Shown: one piece after another, positions 25,897-35,279 of the stretch
Layout of the letters: each line of letters opens with the position of its first letter
Numbering within the stretch: the first letter of the stretch is position 1
Source of the DNA: Chromatiales bacterium 21-64-14
Lineage (GTDB): Bacteria > Pseudomonadota > Gammaproteobacteria > 21-64-14
Direction of reading: 5' to 3'
Length of the DNA: 64,000 nucleotides
NCBI GenBank assembly: GCA_002255365.1
Contig: NCBI01000003.1
Span: forward strand, 1 to 64,000
The notes under the pieces: generated by a model
What the model was told of the DNA's origin: nothing
What the model saw: only the letters and a program-made list of their open reading frames with translations
The model's database searches: none
Position numbers and translations under genes: made by a program

Positions 25897-27420
25897 GTGG
25901 AAACCGACGTACACAAACGCAACACCCGGTTCGTGCTATTCGGCGCGAGCGGTGACTTGGCCCGGCGCCTAATCGTCCCGGCATTGTTCAATCTGTTTTT
26001 GGACCGCCACCTGCCGGAGCGCTTCGTCCTCCTGGGAGTGGACCGGGGGGACTCCGATGACGGCGCGCTCGCGGAGGCCTACCGCCAGGGGGTAGCGGCT
26101 TATTCCCGGCGTGGGAACCCGCCGGAGGAGTCCTGGCGGGCATTCGCGGCCGGCATCCGGTATTTTCAGGCCGATGCCACCGACGCGGCGGGCTATGCAA
26201 AGTTGCGGGAAGTGCTGGAGGAACAGGGGCGGCAATGGGACGGCGCCGCGGAAACGGTGTTCTACATGGCGACCCCGCCCGCGTTGTTCGGGCCCATCTC
26301 CCGTGGACTGGCCGCAGCGGACTTGTCCCGGGACCGGGACCGGTCGCGGATCGTGGTGGAGAAACCCCTGGGCCATGACCTGGACTCGTTCTGCGAGATC
26401 AATCATGCATTGAGCGATGGGTTCGACGAGCGCCAGATCTTCCGCATCGACCATTACCTCGGCAAAGAAACGGTGCAGAATATCCTGGCACTACGCTTCG
26501 CCAACTCGATCTTCGAGCCGATCTGGGACCGCCGCTACATTGACCACGTGGCCATCACCGTGGCGGAGACCCTGGGCGTGGAACACCGCGGTGGCTACTA
26601 CGAACATGCCGGCGCCTTGCGCGATATGGTCCAGAATCACCTGCTTCAGCTCCTGTGCCTGGTGGCGATGGAACCCCCGGTGGCCTACGACGCCGACGAC
26701 ATCCGCGGCAAGAAGATGGACGTGTTGCGCGCCCTGCGCCCGATCCCGCAGGATGCGGTATCGACGTTCGCGGTCCGCGGCCAGTACGGGCGCGGTTGGA
26801 TCGGCGGCCAGGAGGTGCCGGCCTACCGTGAGGAACCCGGGGTGGATCCGGAATCCAATACCGAGACCTTTGCCGCCCTCAAACTGTACGTGGACAACTG
26901 GCGGTGGCAAGACGTTCCGTTCTATCTGCGCACCGGCAAGCGCATGACGGCCCAGGTCTCAGAGATCTCCATCCGTTTCCGGGATGTGCCGCACCGGGCC
27001 TTTCCAGCGTCCGCGGGGCTTAACGCTCAGCCGGCGCGGCTGGTGATCCAGATCCAGCCGGAGGAAGGCGTGGTGCTGAAATTCATGGCCAAGGAGCCCG
27101 GCTCCCTGCTGCGCCTGCGGCCGGTGGACATGCGCTTCAGCTACCGCGAGTCCTTCCGGACCGAGTCGCCTCATGCCTACGAGACCCTGCTCCGGGACGT
27201 GATGATCAGCGACGCCACGCTGTTCATGCGCGCCGACCAGGTACAGGCCGCGTGGCGACTGCTGATGCCGGTGCTGGCGGCTTGGCGGGAGAACCCGACG
27301 GCGGACTTTCCCAATTACGCCTCCGGTTCCTGGGGCCCGGCCGCGGCCGAGGCTCTGGTGGCCCGGGACGGTATCAGTTGGCTGACCCCCACCCTTGGAG
27401 GGCGTCGCAGCGAGGCCTGA
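25897..27420 (+). CDS. zwf: Glucose-6-phosphate 1-dehydrogenase
   Basis: A 507-residue enzyme oxidising glucose 6-phosphate to 6-phosphogluconolactone with NAD(P)+. The Rossmann motif GASGDLA (16-22), EKPLGHD (155-161) and substrate motif RIDHYLGKE (183-191) with the catalytic histidine are intact. The GTG start has AGGAG 8 bases upstream. It lies between tal and a DedA gene in one plus-strand cluster that ends with a glucoamylase. No 6-phosphogluconolactonase or 6-phosphogluconate dehydrogenase is nearby. The cluster would feed glucose released from polyglucan into the pentose phosphate pathway. Confidence 0.96.
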   Translation: METDVHKRNTRFVLFGASGDLARRLIVPALFNLFLDRHLPERFVLLGVDRGDSDDGALAEAYRQGVAAYSRRGNPPEESWRAFAAGIRYFQADATDAAGYAKLREVLEEQGRQWDGAAETVFYMATPPALFGPISRGLAAADLSRDRDRSRIVVEKPLGHDLDSFCEINHALSDGFDERQIFRIDHYLGKETVQNILALRFANSIFEPIWDRRYIDHVAITVAETLGVEHRGGYYEHAGALRDMVQNHLLQLLCLVAMEPPVAYDADDIRGKKMDVLRALRPIPQDAVSTFAVRGQYGRGWIGGQEVPAYREEPGVDPESNTETFAALKLYVDNWRWQDVPFYLRTGKRMTAQVSEISIRFRDVPHRAFPASAGLNAQPARLVIQIQPEEGVVLKFMAKEPGSLLRLRPVDMRFSYRESFRTESPHAYETLLRDVMISDATLFMRADQVQAAWRLLMPVLAAWRENPTADFPNYASGSWGPAAAEALVARDGISWLTPTLGGRRSEA

Positions 27421-27444
27421 ATCCGGCCCGCGGCCGCGGTCCAC

Positions 27445-28080
27445 ATGACCAGCAGTTCGCTCATCCACGGTTACCTGGCCCTGGCGCAACCCTATCTCAG
27501 CCAGTACGGCTACGGGGCGGTGTTCGCAGGGATCCTGCTGGAGGACTTCGGAATTCCTTCCCCCGGGGAGCCGTTGCTGATCGCCGGCGCGCTGCTGGCC
27601 TCCCAGGGTCAAATGAACATCGCCGTGCTGCTGCCCACCGCCTGGGGCGCGGCGGTACTCGGGGATAACATCGGCTACGCCATCGGCCGATTCGGCGGGC
27701 GGCGACTGGTGCTGCACCATGGGCGGCGTGTGGGTATCCGCGAACACCACGTCGAGCGGGTGGAGCACTTCTTCCAGCGTCATGGCGGCGGCCTCGTGGT
27801 AGTGGCACGTTTCTTCGAGGTGCTCCGGCAACTGAACGGGATCATCGCCGGGATCGGCGGCATGCCCTGGTGGCGGTTTTTCTTCTACAATGCCCTGGGT
27901 GCAGCCCTGTGGGTGGGCGCCTGGGGATTCGGCGTCTACCGCCTGGGCCAAAATATGGAAACGTCGCTGCTATGGCTCAAGCTGGTCGAACCCTACGCGA
28001 TCGCGGCCGGTCTGGTCGCGGTAACTGGACTGGTGTTCTACCTGTTCCAGCGTCGCAAGACAGGAGTGGCTAAACTATGA
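27445..28080 (+). CDS. DedA-family membrane protein
   Basis: A 211-residue inner-membrane protein with the DedA/SNARE-associated pattern: YGAVFAGILLEDFGIPSPGE, LLIAGALLASQG, then the GDNIGYAIGRFGGRR motif, and VVVARFFEVLRQLNGIIAGI followed by MPWWRFFFYNALGAALW. Members of this family act as lipid carrier (undecaprenyl phosphate or phospholipid) transporters. Acidic and basic residues known to matter (Glu in LEDFG, Arg in ARFFEVLRQ) are present. It starts 24 bases after zwf, and its stop overlaps the start of the GH15 gene by 4 bases (ATGA), so translation is coupled. Confidence 0.92.
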   Translation: MTSSSLIHGYLALAQPYLSQYGYGAVFAGILLEDFGIPSPGEPLLIAGALLASQGQMNIAVLLPTAWGAAVLGDNIGYAIGRFGGRRLVLHHGRRVGIREHHVERVEHFFQRHGGGLVVVARFFEVLRQLNGIIAGIGGMPWWRFFFYNALGAALWVGAWGFGVYRLGQNMETSLLWLKLVEPYAIAAGLVAVTGLVFYLFQRRKTGVAKL

Positions 28081-30476
28081 GTGCAGTTGTGAACGGCTCT
28101 TCCTCCACGGACGCGCCCGGCGCGCCCGGTCTGTCACCTACTTGGTGCAGCAGCGCCAAGGAGGCGGTGGGGTGTGCCCTGGGAGACGCCCGCCTGTGGT
28201 TCAGCGTCGGTGGCGGGATTCTCAATGAGGTCTATTATCCGCGCGTCGACATCCCACAGATCCGCGATCTCGGCTTCGTCGTCGGTGACGGCCACGGCTT
28301 CTGGGTGGAGGTCAAACGCCTCGGAACGCACACGATCGAGCTTCCCGGTCCGGGGATTCCAGCGTTGCGGATCGTACATCGCCACGAACGGTTCGAGCTG
28401 ATCCTGCGCATCGCCCCCGACCCGCGCCGCGACGTACTGCTGATCGAAGTAACGCTGGAAGGGGATGAGAACCTGCGGCCCTACGCGTTGCTCGCGCCGC
28501 ATTTGGGCGGCACCGGGCACGACAACATGGCGGCGGTGGCACAGTACCGCGGGCGCCGCATGCTATGGGCTGAACACGGACCCTTCGGCCTCGCCCTGGC
28601 GGCGGCGGATCCGCACCAGCGCGACGCATGGGGCCGCGCCGGCGCCGGCTACGTGGGCGTGAGCGACGGCTGGCAGGACTTTTCCGCCAACGGAACCATG
28701 CGCTGGGAATACGCCGCCGCGGGCCCCGGCAACGTGGCGCTCACTGGCGAACTGCCGCGCCACGCGGTACTCGCCCTGGCCCTGGGCAGCAGCAAGCAAT
28801 CTGCCGCGACCCTCGCCATCTCCGCGCTGCTACAGACCTTCGACAGCGTTTGGAACGATCACGTCGCACGCTGGGAGGCCTGGCACGCCCATTGCGGGAT
28901 CTGCTGTGCAATCCCCGAGGACTTGGCGGAGCACTTGCGCGCCGAGTTTCTGGCCTCAGCCATGGTCCTGCGCACTCATCAGGATCGCATCTACCCAGGG
29001 GCCATGGTGGCCAGCCTCAGCGTCCCCTGGGGCAATACCCGGGACGAGGTCGGTGGCTATCATTTAGTCTGGCCCCGCGACTTGGTGGAATCCGCAGAGG
29101 CCTTGGTGGCGCTGGGCGCCGAACGCGAAGCACGCGACGTGCTGCGCTACCTGATCGCGACCCAGTGCGACGACGGCCACTGGTACCAGAACCAGTGGCT
29201 GGGCGGAAAACCGTACTGGCAAGGTGTGCAGCTCGACGAGGCCGCGTTTCCGGTACTGCTGGCCGCGAACCTCGCCGAACGCGGGCTGCTGGAAGGCATC
29301 GAGGCGGAAGACATGGTGCGGCGCGCCCTGAGCTTCCTCGCCCGCACCGGTCCCGCCAGCGACCAGGACCGCTGGGAGGAAGACGCCGGAGTCAACGCCT
29401 TCACCCTCGCGGCGTGCATCGCGGCGCTGGTGGCGGGCGCCCGGTTCCTGGAGCCGGCCGCCCGCGCATTCGCCCTCGCGCTGGCCGACTACTGGAACAC
29501 GCAGATCGAGGCGTGGACAGCGGCCTACGATACGCCGCTGGCACGGCGCTTCGGGGTGCATGGCTACTATATACGGGAAGCCCCTATACAGACGCTGGCC
29601 GACAAGGACGCGCTGCACCATGTCCTGCCCATCAAGAACCGCATACACGATCCCGGTCTCGCCGCGGAGGAACAGGTCGGCGTCGATTTTCTCCAATTGG
29701 TGCGTTTCGGTCTGCGGCAGGCGGACGATACGTTGGTTCGGGACACCTTGACCGTGGTGGACGGGATACTCAAGGTCGACACCCCGGTGGGCCCGGTGTG
29801 GCACCGTTACACTGGCGACGGCTACGGCGAACATGTGGATGGATCCGCCTTCAACGGCACCGGCCGCGGACGCGGCTGGCCCCTGCTCACCGGCGAACGG
29901 GGGCATTATGCACTCGCGGCGGGACGCGACCCGCGTCCCTACCTGGAGGCCATGGCCGCGATGGCGGGGACCGGTGGCATGATCCCGGAGCAGGTCTGGG
30001 ATACCCTACCCCTCGCGGCCCACAACCTGGAACTCGGGCGCCCCAGCGGCTCGGCGATGCCCTTGGTCTGGGCCCATGCCGAGTTCATCAAACTGGTCCG
30101 CTCGCGCGAACTCGGATACCCCATCGACCGCCCCGCCGACGTGTGGGAGCGTTATCAGGGCCGGCGACCGGCGGTGGAATTCGCCATCTGGCTTCCCCAG
30201 GCACCGATCCGCACCCTGCCCGCCGGGACGCGGCTGTGGGTCTGCGCGGCGAACCCGGTATCCGTGCATTGGGGTGTCGACGGTTGGGGGGACATACAGG
30301 ACACCCTCGCGCGGGACACCGGGCTGGGGCTGTACACCGCGGAGCTCGACACCCGCGCCCTGCAGCCAGGTCAGCGGGTCCAGTTCACCCTGCGCGATGT
30401 CCGTGGCGGCCAGTGGGCCGATCACGACTATGAAGTGGATGTCACCGACGGCAGCGGCACCACGCCACCGCGCTGA
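28077..30476 (+). CDS. GH15 glucoamylase-type glucan hydrolase
   Basis: A 799-residue protein. The N-terminal beta-sandwich (residues about 15-270, with GGGILNEVYYPRVDIPQIRD) is followed by an (alpha/alpha)6 catalytic barrel. Catalytic candidates are the glutamates in RWEEDAGVN (general acid) and GGMIPEQVWD (general base); substrate-site blocks include YHLVWPRDLVES. It should release glucose from starch or glycogen-type alpha-glucans. There is no signal peptide, so the substrate is probably intracellular glycogen or imported maltodextrin. About 100 extra C-terminal residues (RPAVEFAIWLPQAPIRTLPA onward) form an added beta domain typical of bacterial members. Confidence 0.92.
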   Translation: MSAVVNGSSSTDAPGAPGLSPTWCSSAKEAVGCALGDARLWFSVGGGILNEVYYPRVDIPQIRDLGFVVGDGHGFWVEVKRLGTHTIELPGPGIPALRIVHRHERFELILRIAPDPRRDVLLIEVTLEGDENLRPYALLAPHLGGTGHDNMAAVAQYRGRRMLWAEHGPFGLALAAADPHQRDAWGRAGAGYVGVSDGWQDFSANGTMRWEYAAAGPGNVALTGELPRHAVLALALGSSKQSAATLAISALLQTFDSVWNDHVARWEAWHAHCGICCAIPEDLAEHLRAEFLASAMVLRTHQDRIYPGAMVASLSVPWGNTRDEVGGYHLVWPRDLVESAEALVALGAEREARDVLRYLIATQCDDGHWYQNQWLGGKPYWQGVQLDEAAFPVLLAANLAERGLLEGIEAEDMVRRALSFLARTGPASDQDRWEEDAGVNAFTLAACIAALVAGARFLEPAARAFALALADYWNTQIEAWTAAYDTPLARRFGVHGYYIREAPIQTLADKDALHHVLPIKNRIHDPGLAAEEQVGVDFLQLVRFGLRQADDTLVRDTLTVVDGILKVDTPVGPVWHRYTGDGYGEHVDGSAFNGTGRGRGWPLLTGERGHYALAAGRDPRPYLEAMAAMAGTGGMIPEQVWDTLPLAAHNLELGRPSGSAMPLVWAHAEFIKLVRSRELGYPIDRPADVWERYQGRRPAVEFAIWLPQAPIRTLPAGTRLWVCAANPVSVHWGVDGWGDIQDTLARDTGLGLYTAELDTRALQPGQRVQFTLRDVRGGQWADHDYEVDVTDGSGTTPPR

Positions 30477-30484
30477 TCGTGTTA

Positions 30485-30533
30485 CCAAGGCGGAACGAAT
30501 AAACCTGACAGCGGTTTCTTTGTTCCGCCTTGG
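30485..30533 (+). terminator. Hairpin after the glucoamylase gene
   Basis: CCAAGGCGGAAC (30485-30496) pairs perfectly with GTTCCGCCTTGG (30522-30533) across a 25-base loop, starting 9 bases after the stop codon. The loop contains a run of T (TTTCTTT). A classical T-tract after the stem is absent, so it could be a terminator or a 3'-end stabiliser. The remaining 180 bases to the DUF882 gene hold nothing clear. Confidence 0.5.
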
Positions 30534-30712
30534 CGTACGACGCAGGTGTTACCAGCCGCGCGCGACCCCGCTTCCTTCAAAAGCAGCCGGACCCCCGGAC
30601 CGGAATGCCGGCTTGCTACGTTATTCGATCAGTAACAGGCCTAGGCGGCCGAGAAGAAATGCGCCGCCGCGGGACCAGGGTCAGGGTGTTAGCCGCCTCG
30701 GCACGTCCGGGC

Positions 30713-31324
30713 TCAACCGTGCCAGCGGCGCGGCCGGCCCACGTCGATGTGAATAAAATCAGAGGCGGGATAATATCCAACGCCCCCTGCGTGCAAGGCC
30801 AGGGCGGCGCGATGCAGATGATCCAAACCGCAGCCCGCAAGCCGGAGGTCGATCGCTTTACCTTCCATGTGCAGACTGTGTTTCGCCACCCCAGCGCTGT
30901 AACGACGCAACATCGCATTGGTAGCCGGCGATCGGTAAGCGGATACCACCTGGAAGGGACCTCGCGCGCCGACCTTGTGCTGCAATAGATGCAGCACGTC
31001 CAGCAGGCGCGGATGGATGGCGATGGTCTGCGCAGTACGGAAGTCCCGCAGGATCCAATCAATCTCTTTCATCGCACCGGGCCGGTAGGCACCGTCCCCC
31101 CAGTAGACCGCGCGCAGCTTCTCTCCGGTGTGCAGGTTGTCGAAGACGAGTGTCCGTTCCCCGATCTCCGATACGCGTCCAAACGCGGGCGCTCCCGCCA
31201 GCAGCGCAGTACCCATCGCTGCGGCACCCGCACAAAGCCGCAGGAAGCGCCGCCGGGAGACGCTCTGTGCCGGGTCTGTGTCCGCTCCCTGGTCATGCAG
31301 GTCGCGTAGCCCTGGATCATCCAT
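30713..31324 (-). CDS. Tat-exported DUF882/MepK-like murein peptidase family protein
   Basis: A protein of about 203 residues. A twin-arginine signal (SRRRFLRLCAGAAAMGTALL) is followed by a D-Ala-D-Ala carboxypeptidase-like M15 fold: FQVVSAYRSPATNAMLR, VAKHSLHMEGKAIDLRL, and FIHIDVGRPRRW. The three metal ligands appear to be His (KHSLHMEG), Asp (AIDLR) and His (FIHIDVG), as in YcbK/MepK, which cleaves peptidoglycan cross-links. ATG 31324 is preferred because GGGGGT lies 6 bases before it; an ATG 27 bases upstream is possible. Family assignment is firm. Catalytic activity is inferred from the conserved ligands. Confidence 0.88.
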   Translation of the reverse strand: MDDPGLRDLHDQGADTDPAQSVSRRRFLRLCAGAAAMGTALLAGAPAFGRVSEIGERTLVFDNLHTGEKLRAVYWGDGAYRPGAMKEIDWILRDFRTAQTIAIHPRLLDVLHLLQHKVGARGPFQVVSAYRSPATNAMLRRYSAGVAKHSLHMEGKAIDLRLAGCGLDHLHRAALALHAGGVGYYPASDFIHIDVGRPRRWHG

Positions 31325-31709
31325 TTCGGGTACCCCCATCAGATTCACCATCGAGCCGCGCGCACGTCGTTACCAACGCCACAACGACCGCGAGTGATAA
31401 CGGCGCCGTTGTTGCGCCTCGGCCACTACGGTTGATTGCATCTCCCCGACCTTGGCACACCGCCCAAAGGTGACGGAACCGCCGACCGGAAGGCAGGTGT
31501 CCCGAGGTACCCGTTAGTATACGCGCGGCCGCACCCCCCGGACGACGCATCCAGGGCGCGGCGCAGGATCGGCACCGAAGCGACTCCCAATCCGCACTAC
31601 ACCCGCAAGTATGCCGCCCGGCACCCGCCGTACCACGCCAGGACGTTGGCCCGTGGCCGGCCGTCCGGTTAGAGTAGGCGGATCCACGCACCGCCGGGTC
31701 TGTTCCATC
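31325..31709. other. Divergent intergenic region
   Basis: This separates the DUF882 gene (minus) from the DUF3445 gene (plus). I see no gene and no well-formed promoter. GGCGCCGTTGTTGCGCC (31401-31417) is a weak inverted repeat. Confidence 0.35.
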
Positions 31710-32717
31710 ATGCCCTCTGACCGCCGCACCTGTCCGCTCCCGCTCGCAGCACCGGCGCGCTATTCCCCCTGGGACAGCGGGCGCTACGAGGTCAAGGTGG
31801 GCTACGTCCGGTTCGGCACCGAACTCGGCAACGGCGCGGCCGACCGGTTTCTGTGTCAACTGGACCGGGAGTTTCCGCGTTATCGGAGCGCAAAACTCGC
31901 AGCGCGCTCGGAAGCATTGGGCAAGTATTACGGGGTATCGGGACTCCGGGAGCCAGTGGCCCGCGCGGTCGCCGAACTGCTGCGTCAACGGCTGTGCGCG
32001 GACTACCCCGAGTGGTTTCATCGGCAAGGCCCGGCGGGACCCGGACAGACGCTGGTCTGCGCCCTGACCGGTGAGACCCTGGGGTTCCGGGAGGACGGGG
32101 CGCTGGAACGCTCTGCGGAGAAACCCGTCACCCCGGGTTATGCCGACGCGCTGGATGCCTTGGCCTGCCAGGTCCAGGAGGACCTGGCGGTGGTCCAGTG
32201 CGAAGCCGGAGGGGCGGATCGCGTAGCGGCGCTGCATGCCTGCTTTCCCAACCATTGGTCACCCCGGGAAAAGCTAGGCAAGTCATTTCCGATGGTGCAC
32301 CAGCCGGTACCCGGCATGGAACGTATCCACCGGAGTGTCCCTGCCCTGGTGCGCGACATGGTGGAGCGCGGTCCGTATGTGCGCTTCGCCTGGGGCCTCG
32401 CTGCGGACCGACGCCTCAACCATCACCCGGATCCGCCGCCGGGCCGCGATCCGTTGCGTTGGCGCGGACGACGATTCCGGCCTGCGGCCCGCCCCTGGTA
32501 CCTGCGGGTGGAACGCCAAGTGGTGTGGGGCCTACCCCAGGTCGAAGCCACCCTGTTCACGATTCGGACCTACTTCGTCCCCTGCGCCGATCTGCGCGAC
32601 GACCCGGCCCAGCGCCGGCGGCTGGCCGCCGCCATCACCTCCATGGCGCCGGCGGCCCTCGCCTACAAAGGCCTCGCTGAGGCCCGCGAGGACTTGCTGC
32701 ATTGGCTCCGCGGCTGA
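31710..32717 (+). CDS. DUF3445 (haem-dependent oxidative N-demethylase-like) protein
   Basis: A 335-residue protein with the DUF3445 pattern: KVGYVRFGTELGNGAADRFL, a central FPNHWSPREKLGKSFPMVHQ followed by PVPGMERI, and a C-terminal RVERQVVWGLPQVEATLFTI then RTYFVPCADL. The family contains the alpha subunit of haem-dependent oxidative N-demethylase, but the other subunits are not adjacent here, so the substrate is unknown. ATG 31710 is chosen because residues upstream of it look non-coding and the conserved region begins soon after. No signal peptide. It is followed by a separate membrane protein gene. Confidence 0.75.
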   Translation: MPSDRRTCPLPLAAPARYSPWDSGRYEVKVGYVRFGTELGNGAADRFLCQLDREFPRYRSAKLAARSEALGKYYGVSGLREPVARAVAELLRQRLCADYPEWFHRQGPAGPGQTLVCALTGETLGFREDGALERSAEKPVTPGYADALDALACQVQEDLAVVQCEAGGADRVAALHACFPNHWSPREKLGKSFPMVHQPVPGMERIHRSVPALVRDMVERGPYVRFAWGLAADRRLNHHPDPPPGRDPLRWRGRRFRPAARPWYLRVERQVVWGLPQVEATLFTIRTYFVPCADLRDDPAQRRRLAAAITSMAPAALAYKGLAEAREDLLHWLRG

Positions 32718-32871
32718 TCCGCTCTCGGCTGTCGAGGTACGGATGGACTAGACTTGTAGTAGGGCGACACCGGACCGGGCGTGCCGCGGCATACACCGGG
32801 ATGACGGGTCCGGGGCCAGAATAACGACCGTGGTTACGCGGAACCACGGGCAACGACGAGGGAGGCATGCA

Positions 32872-33648
32872 ATGGCCCATGCTGCGTATTCGAGCGGACT
32901 AGAGATCCCCCGCATCCGCCTGCGTCCACTGGATCGACCGCGGGCGTGGCTGGCCGCCGGCTGGCGGGATCTGCGCAGTGCACCCCAGGTCAGCCTGACC
33001 TACGGGTTGATCTTCGCGCTGATGGGTGCGGTCCTCACCCTCGGGCTCGCGTCCACCCATCTCTTACCCTGGCTGGTCCCGGTGGCCTTCAGCTTCGTGC
33101 TGCTCGGCCCGATACTCGCGGTCGGGCTCTACGACGTCAGCCGCCGCCTGCGCCTCGGACGGCACCCCACCCTGGGTTCCGCCCTCGGCGCATGGTCGGT
33201 CAATCGCAGCCAGATCAGCTTCATGGGGATAACCCTGCTGGTTTTTCTGCTGACTTGGCTGCTCGTGGCGAACCTTATCTTCGCCCTGTTCTACCGTCAC
33301 GCCATCAGCAATTGGCAAGGCTTCTACAGCGAGGTATTTCTGTCGGGAGGCAACCTGCTGTTCCTGGCGATAGGCGGCACGGTAGGTGCGGTATTTGCGG
33401 CGTTGGTATTCTCCTTCACCGCCATCTCCATCCCCATGTTGCTCGATCGGGAAACCGACGTGGTCACCGCCATCGTAACCAGCGTGCGCGCGGTGCAACA
33501 GAACCCGGGCTTGATGGCAATCTGGGCGGGACTCATCCTGGGGTTGACCACTATCGGACTGCTGACCGCCTATCTCGGCTTGGTGATCACCCTGCCCCTG
33601 ATCGGCCACGCCAGTTGGCATGCCTATCAGGATCTGGTGGAACATTAG
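32872..33648 (+). CDS. DUF2189 family inner-membrane protein
   Basis: A 258-residue protein with about six membrane spans. The N-terminal RPRAWLAAGWRDLRSAPQVS amphipathic lead-in and GPILAVGLYDVSRRLRLGR are typical of DUF2189, also called YciC/BPSS1780-like membrane proteins. Function unknown. The start ATG 32872 is supported by GGGAGG 9 bases upstream. A run of hydrophobic residues with few charged positions suggests a structural or transport role. It is on the same strand as the DUF3445 gene but separated by 154 bases. Confidence 0.82.
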   Translation: MAHAAYSSGLEIPRIRLRPLDRPRAWLAAGWRDLRSAPQVSLTYGLIFALMGAVLTLGLASTHLLPWLVPVAFSFVLLGPILAVGLYDVSRRLRLGRHPTLGSALGAWSVNRSQISFMGITLLVFLLTWLLVANLIFALFYRHAISNWQGFYSEVFLSGGNLLFLAIGGTVGAVFAALVFSFTAISIPMLLDRETDVVTAIVTSVRAVQQNPGLMAIWAGLILGLTTIGLLTAYLGLVITLPLIGHASWHAYQDLVEH

Positions 33649-33723
33649 CCCTCGCACCCACGAACGTCTACCCGGCACGGCGTGGTTCACCCGGACCTGA
33701 TCGGTCCCGCGGGCGGACTGGCT

Positions 33724-35274
33724 CTACGGCGGCGTACCGAGCACCCTCCCCCGCACACGGCGGCCATACAGGCAATCATGCCGATGGTAGGCCTTCCTGG
33801 TCGCCTGCACGCTCCCCTTGAAACGCGGGTCCTGGGGACGTTCATGGCTATTGACGAAGGCCGCCACGTCCCACGCCTGCTGCAGGGTCAGGCGCTCCGG
33901 CTCACTCAGCGGCATGTTGGCCTTGATGAACGCCGCAGCCGTATCGATCCGGTGCATGCCGGCACCCCAGTTGTAGGATTCCGAACCCCATAGCGGGGGA
34001 AAAATATATTTGCCGTCGAACCGATATCCCTGACCACTGGCGCCGTGGCAGATGGCGCAGTGGACCTCAAATACCTTGGCCCCGCGCGTGACGTCCGGGG
34101 ATCGCACGGGTTTCGTCAGTTTCGGATAACCGCGGCCCTGCAGCTGCGCGCCCACCGGCGCCCCCTTGGCCATCCAGAAGAAATAGGTCTCCAGGGCCTT
34201 GATGACGCCTCCGTCGGCCGCCGGCGCCGTCCCGTTCTCGCTGTAACGGAAACAACCCTGGATCCGCTCCGCCAGGGTGCTGACCGTACCGGTCTTGCGA
34301 CGGAACGCGGGGTAGTGCACATAGGCCGCCCACATCGGCGCGGCCCCCGCCCTGCGGCCACGGTCGAGATGGCAATTGACGCAGCTCAGCCCATTGCCCA
34401 CGTACTTGCCACGCAATTGCTGGGTATCAACAAACAGGCTCTCGCCGCGCCGCACCATCCGCCCGAATGCGTTGTCCGGGATTTGTGCGTCGGCCGGCGG
34501 ACGGAACCGGGTCCCGTCGGCCGGTGCCGCTTGCCACGCGGGTAGCGCGCCGTCCGGGTGGTGGTGGACTACACGGATATCCGGGTCCTCCAGATAGGCT
34601 GCAACGGCCCTGACCTGTCCCGCGGACAAACGCGCGGCTATACCCCGCATCAGGCCATCCGGGTCATTCCGCCGGCTACCTTTCTTCCACGCCTGGATCT
34701 GCGCCTCTACGTAAGCCGCGTGCTGCCCGGCGAGTGCGGGGAAATGCGGCGGAACCCCGCGCGCGCCGGGGCCGTGGCATTGGACACAGGCCGGGATGTT
34801 TCGGCTCCAGTCTCCCAATGTGGCAAGCTTCCTGCCTTGGGCCAGCAACTTCGACTCGGAACGCCGCGGACCGGATGGGAGCGCACGCGCCGCGAAATAG
34901 GCCGCCGTTGCCCGCCGCTGGTCCGGAGTCAAGGCGCGTGCGATCGCTTGCATTACCGGATTCTCGCGCTGGCCGCTCGCAAAATCATCAAGTTGCTTGG
35001 TCAAATAGGCGGCGTCGATACCCGCCAGCCGAGGGAAACCCGCAGCGGCGTTGCCGGCGCCGTTGGCACCATGGCACCTCGCGCAGGCGCTGGCACCGGT
35101 ACCATTCCCGTGCAGGACTATCGATCTGCCGTCCGCCATACCGGCGGGCCCGGCAACACTACTCATCGGCACGATGAACAGCAGCGCCACGCCCACGCGT
35201 TTGCGCACGGCCGCGGTTCCGATCCCGTGCCGGCGCGCGCCCTTCCCTAGCAGTTGCCACCGGGCCGTGGACAC
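33724..35274 (-). CDS. tsdBA: TsdB-TsdA fusion: tetrahaem thiosulfate dehydrogenase
   Basis: A 516-residue exported c-type cytochrome with four CxxCH haem motifs: residues 64-68 (CARCH), 163-167 (CVQCH), 298-302 (CVNCH) and 405-409 (CAICH). The first 245 residues after a signal segment look like a di-haem cytochrome c4 (TsdB). Residues 255-495 match TsdA: CHLDRGR, RIQGCFRYSENG with Cys340 as the likely axial ligand of the active-site haem, GSESYNWGAGMHRIDTAAAF and AWDVAAFVNSHERPQDPRF. TsdA oxidises thiosulfate to tetrathionate (or the reverse), and TsdB accepts the electrons. It starts 5 bases after yihY, so they form one operon. Confidence 0.9.
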   Translation of the reverse strand: MSTARWQLLGKGARRHGIGTAAVRKRVGVALLFIVPMSSVAGPAGMADGRSIVLHGNGTGASACARCHGANGAGNAAAGFPRLAGIDAAYLTKQLDDFASGQRENPVMQAIARALTPDQRRATAAYFAARALPSGPRRSESKLLAQGRKLATLGDWSRNIPACVQCHGPGARGVPPHFPALAGQHAAYVEAQIQAWKKGSRRNDPDGLMRGIAARLSAGQVRAVAAYLEDPDIRVVHHHPDGALPAWQAAPADGTRFRPPADAQIPDNAFGRMVRRGESLFVDTQQLRGKYVGNGLSCVNCHLDRGRRAGAAPMWAAYVHYPAFRRKTGTVSTLAERIQGCFRYSENGTAPAADGGVIKALETYFFWMAKGAPVGAQLQGRGYPKLTKPVRSPDVTRGAKVFEVHCAICHGASGQGYRFDGKYIFPPLWGSESYNWGAGMHRIDTAAAFIKANMPLSEPERLTLQQAWDVAAFVNSHERPQDPRFKGSVQATRKAYHRHDCLYGRRVRGRVLGTPP

Positions 35275-35279
35275 AGGAG

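Noticed and set aside
28628..30433. 601-codon plus-strand frame inside the glucoamylase gene
   Set aside because: It is very arginine/glycine/proline-rich, typical of out-of-frame GC-rich coding sequence; the GH15 frame has all family motifs.
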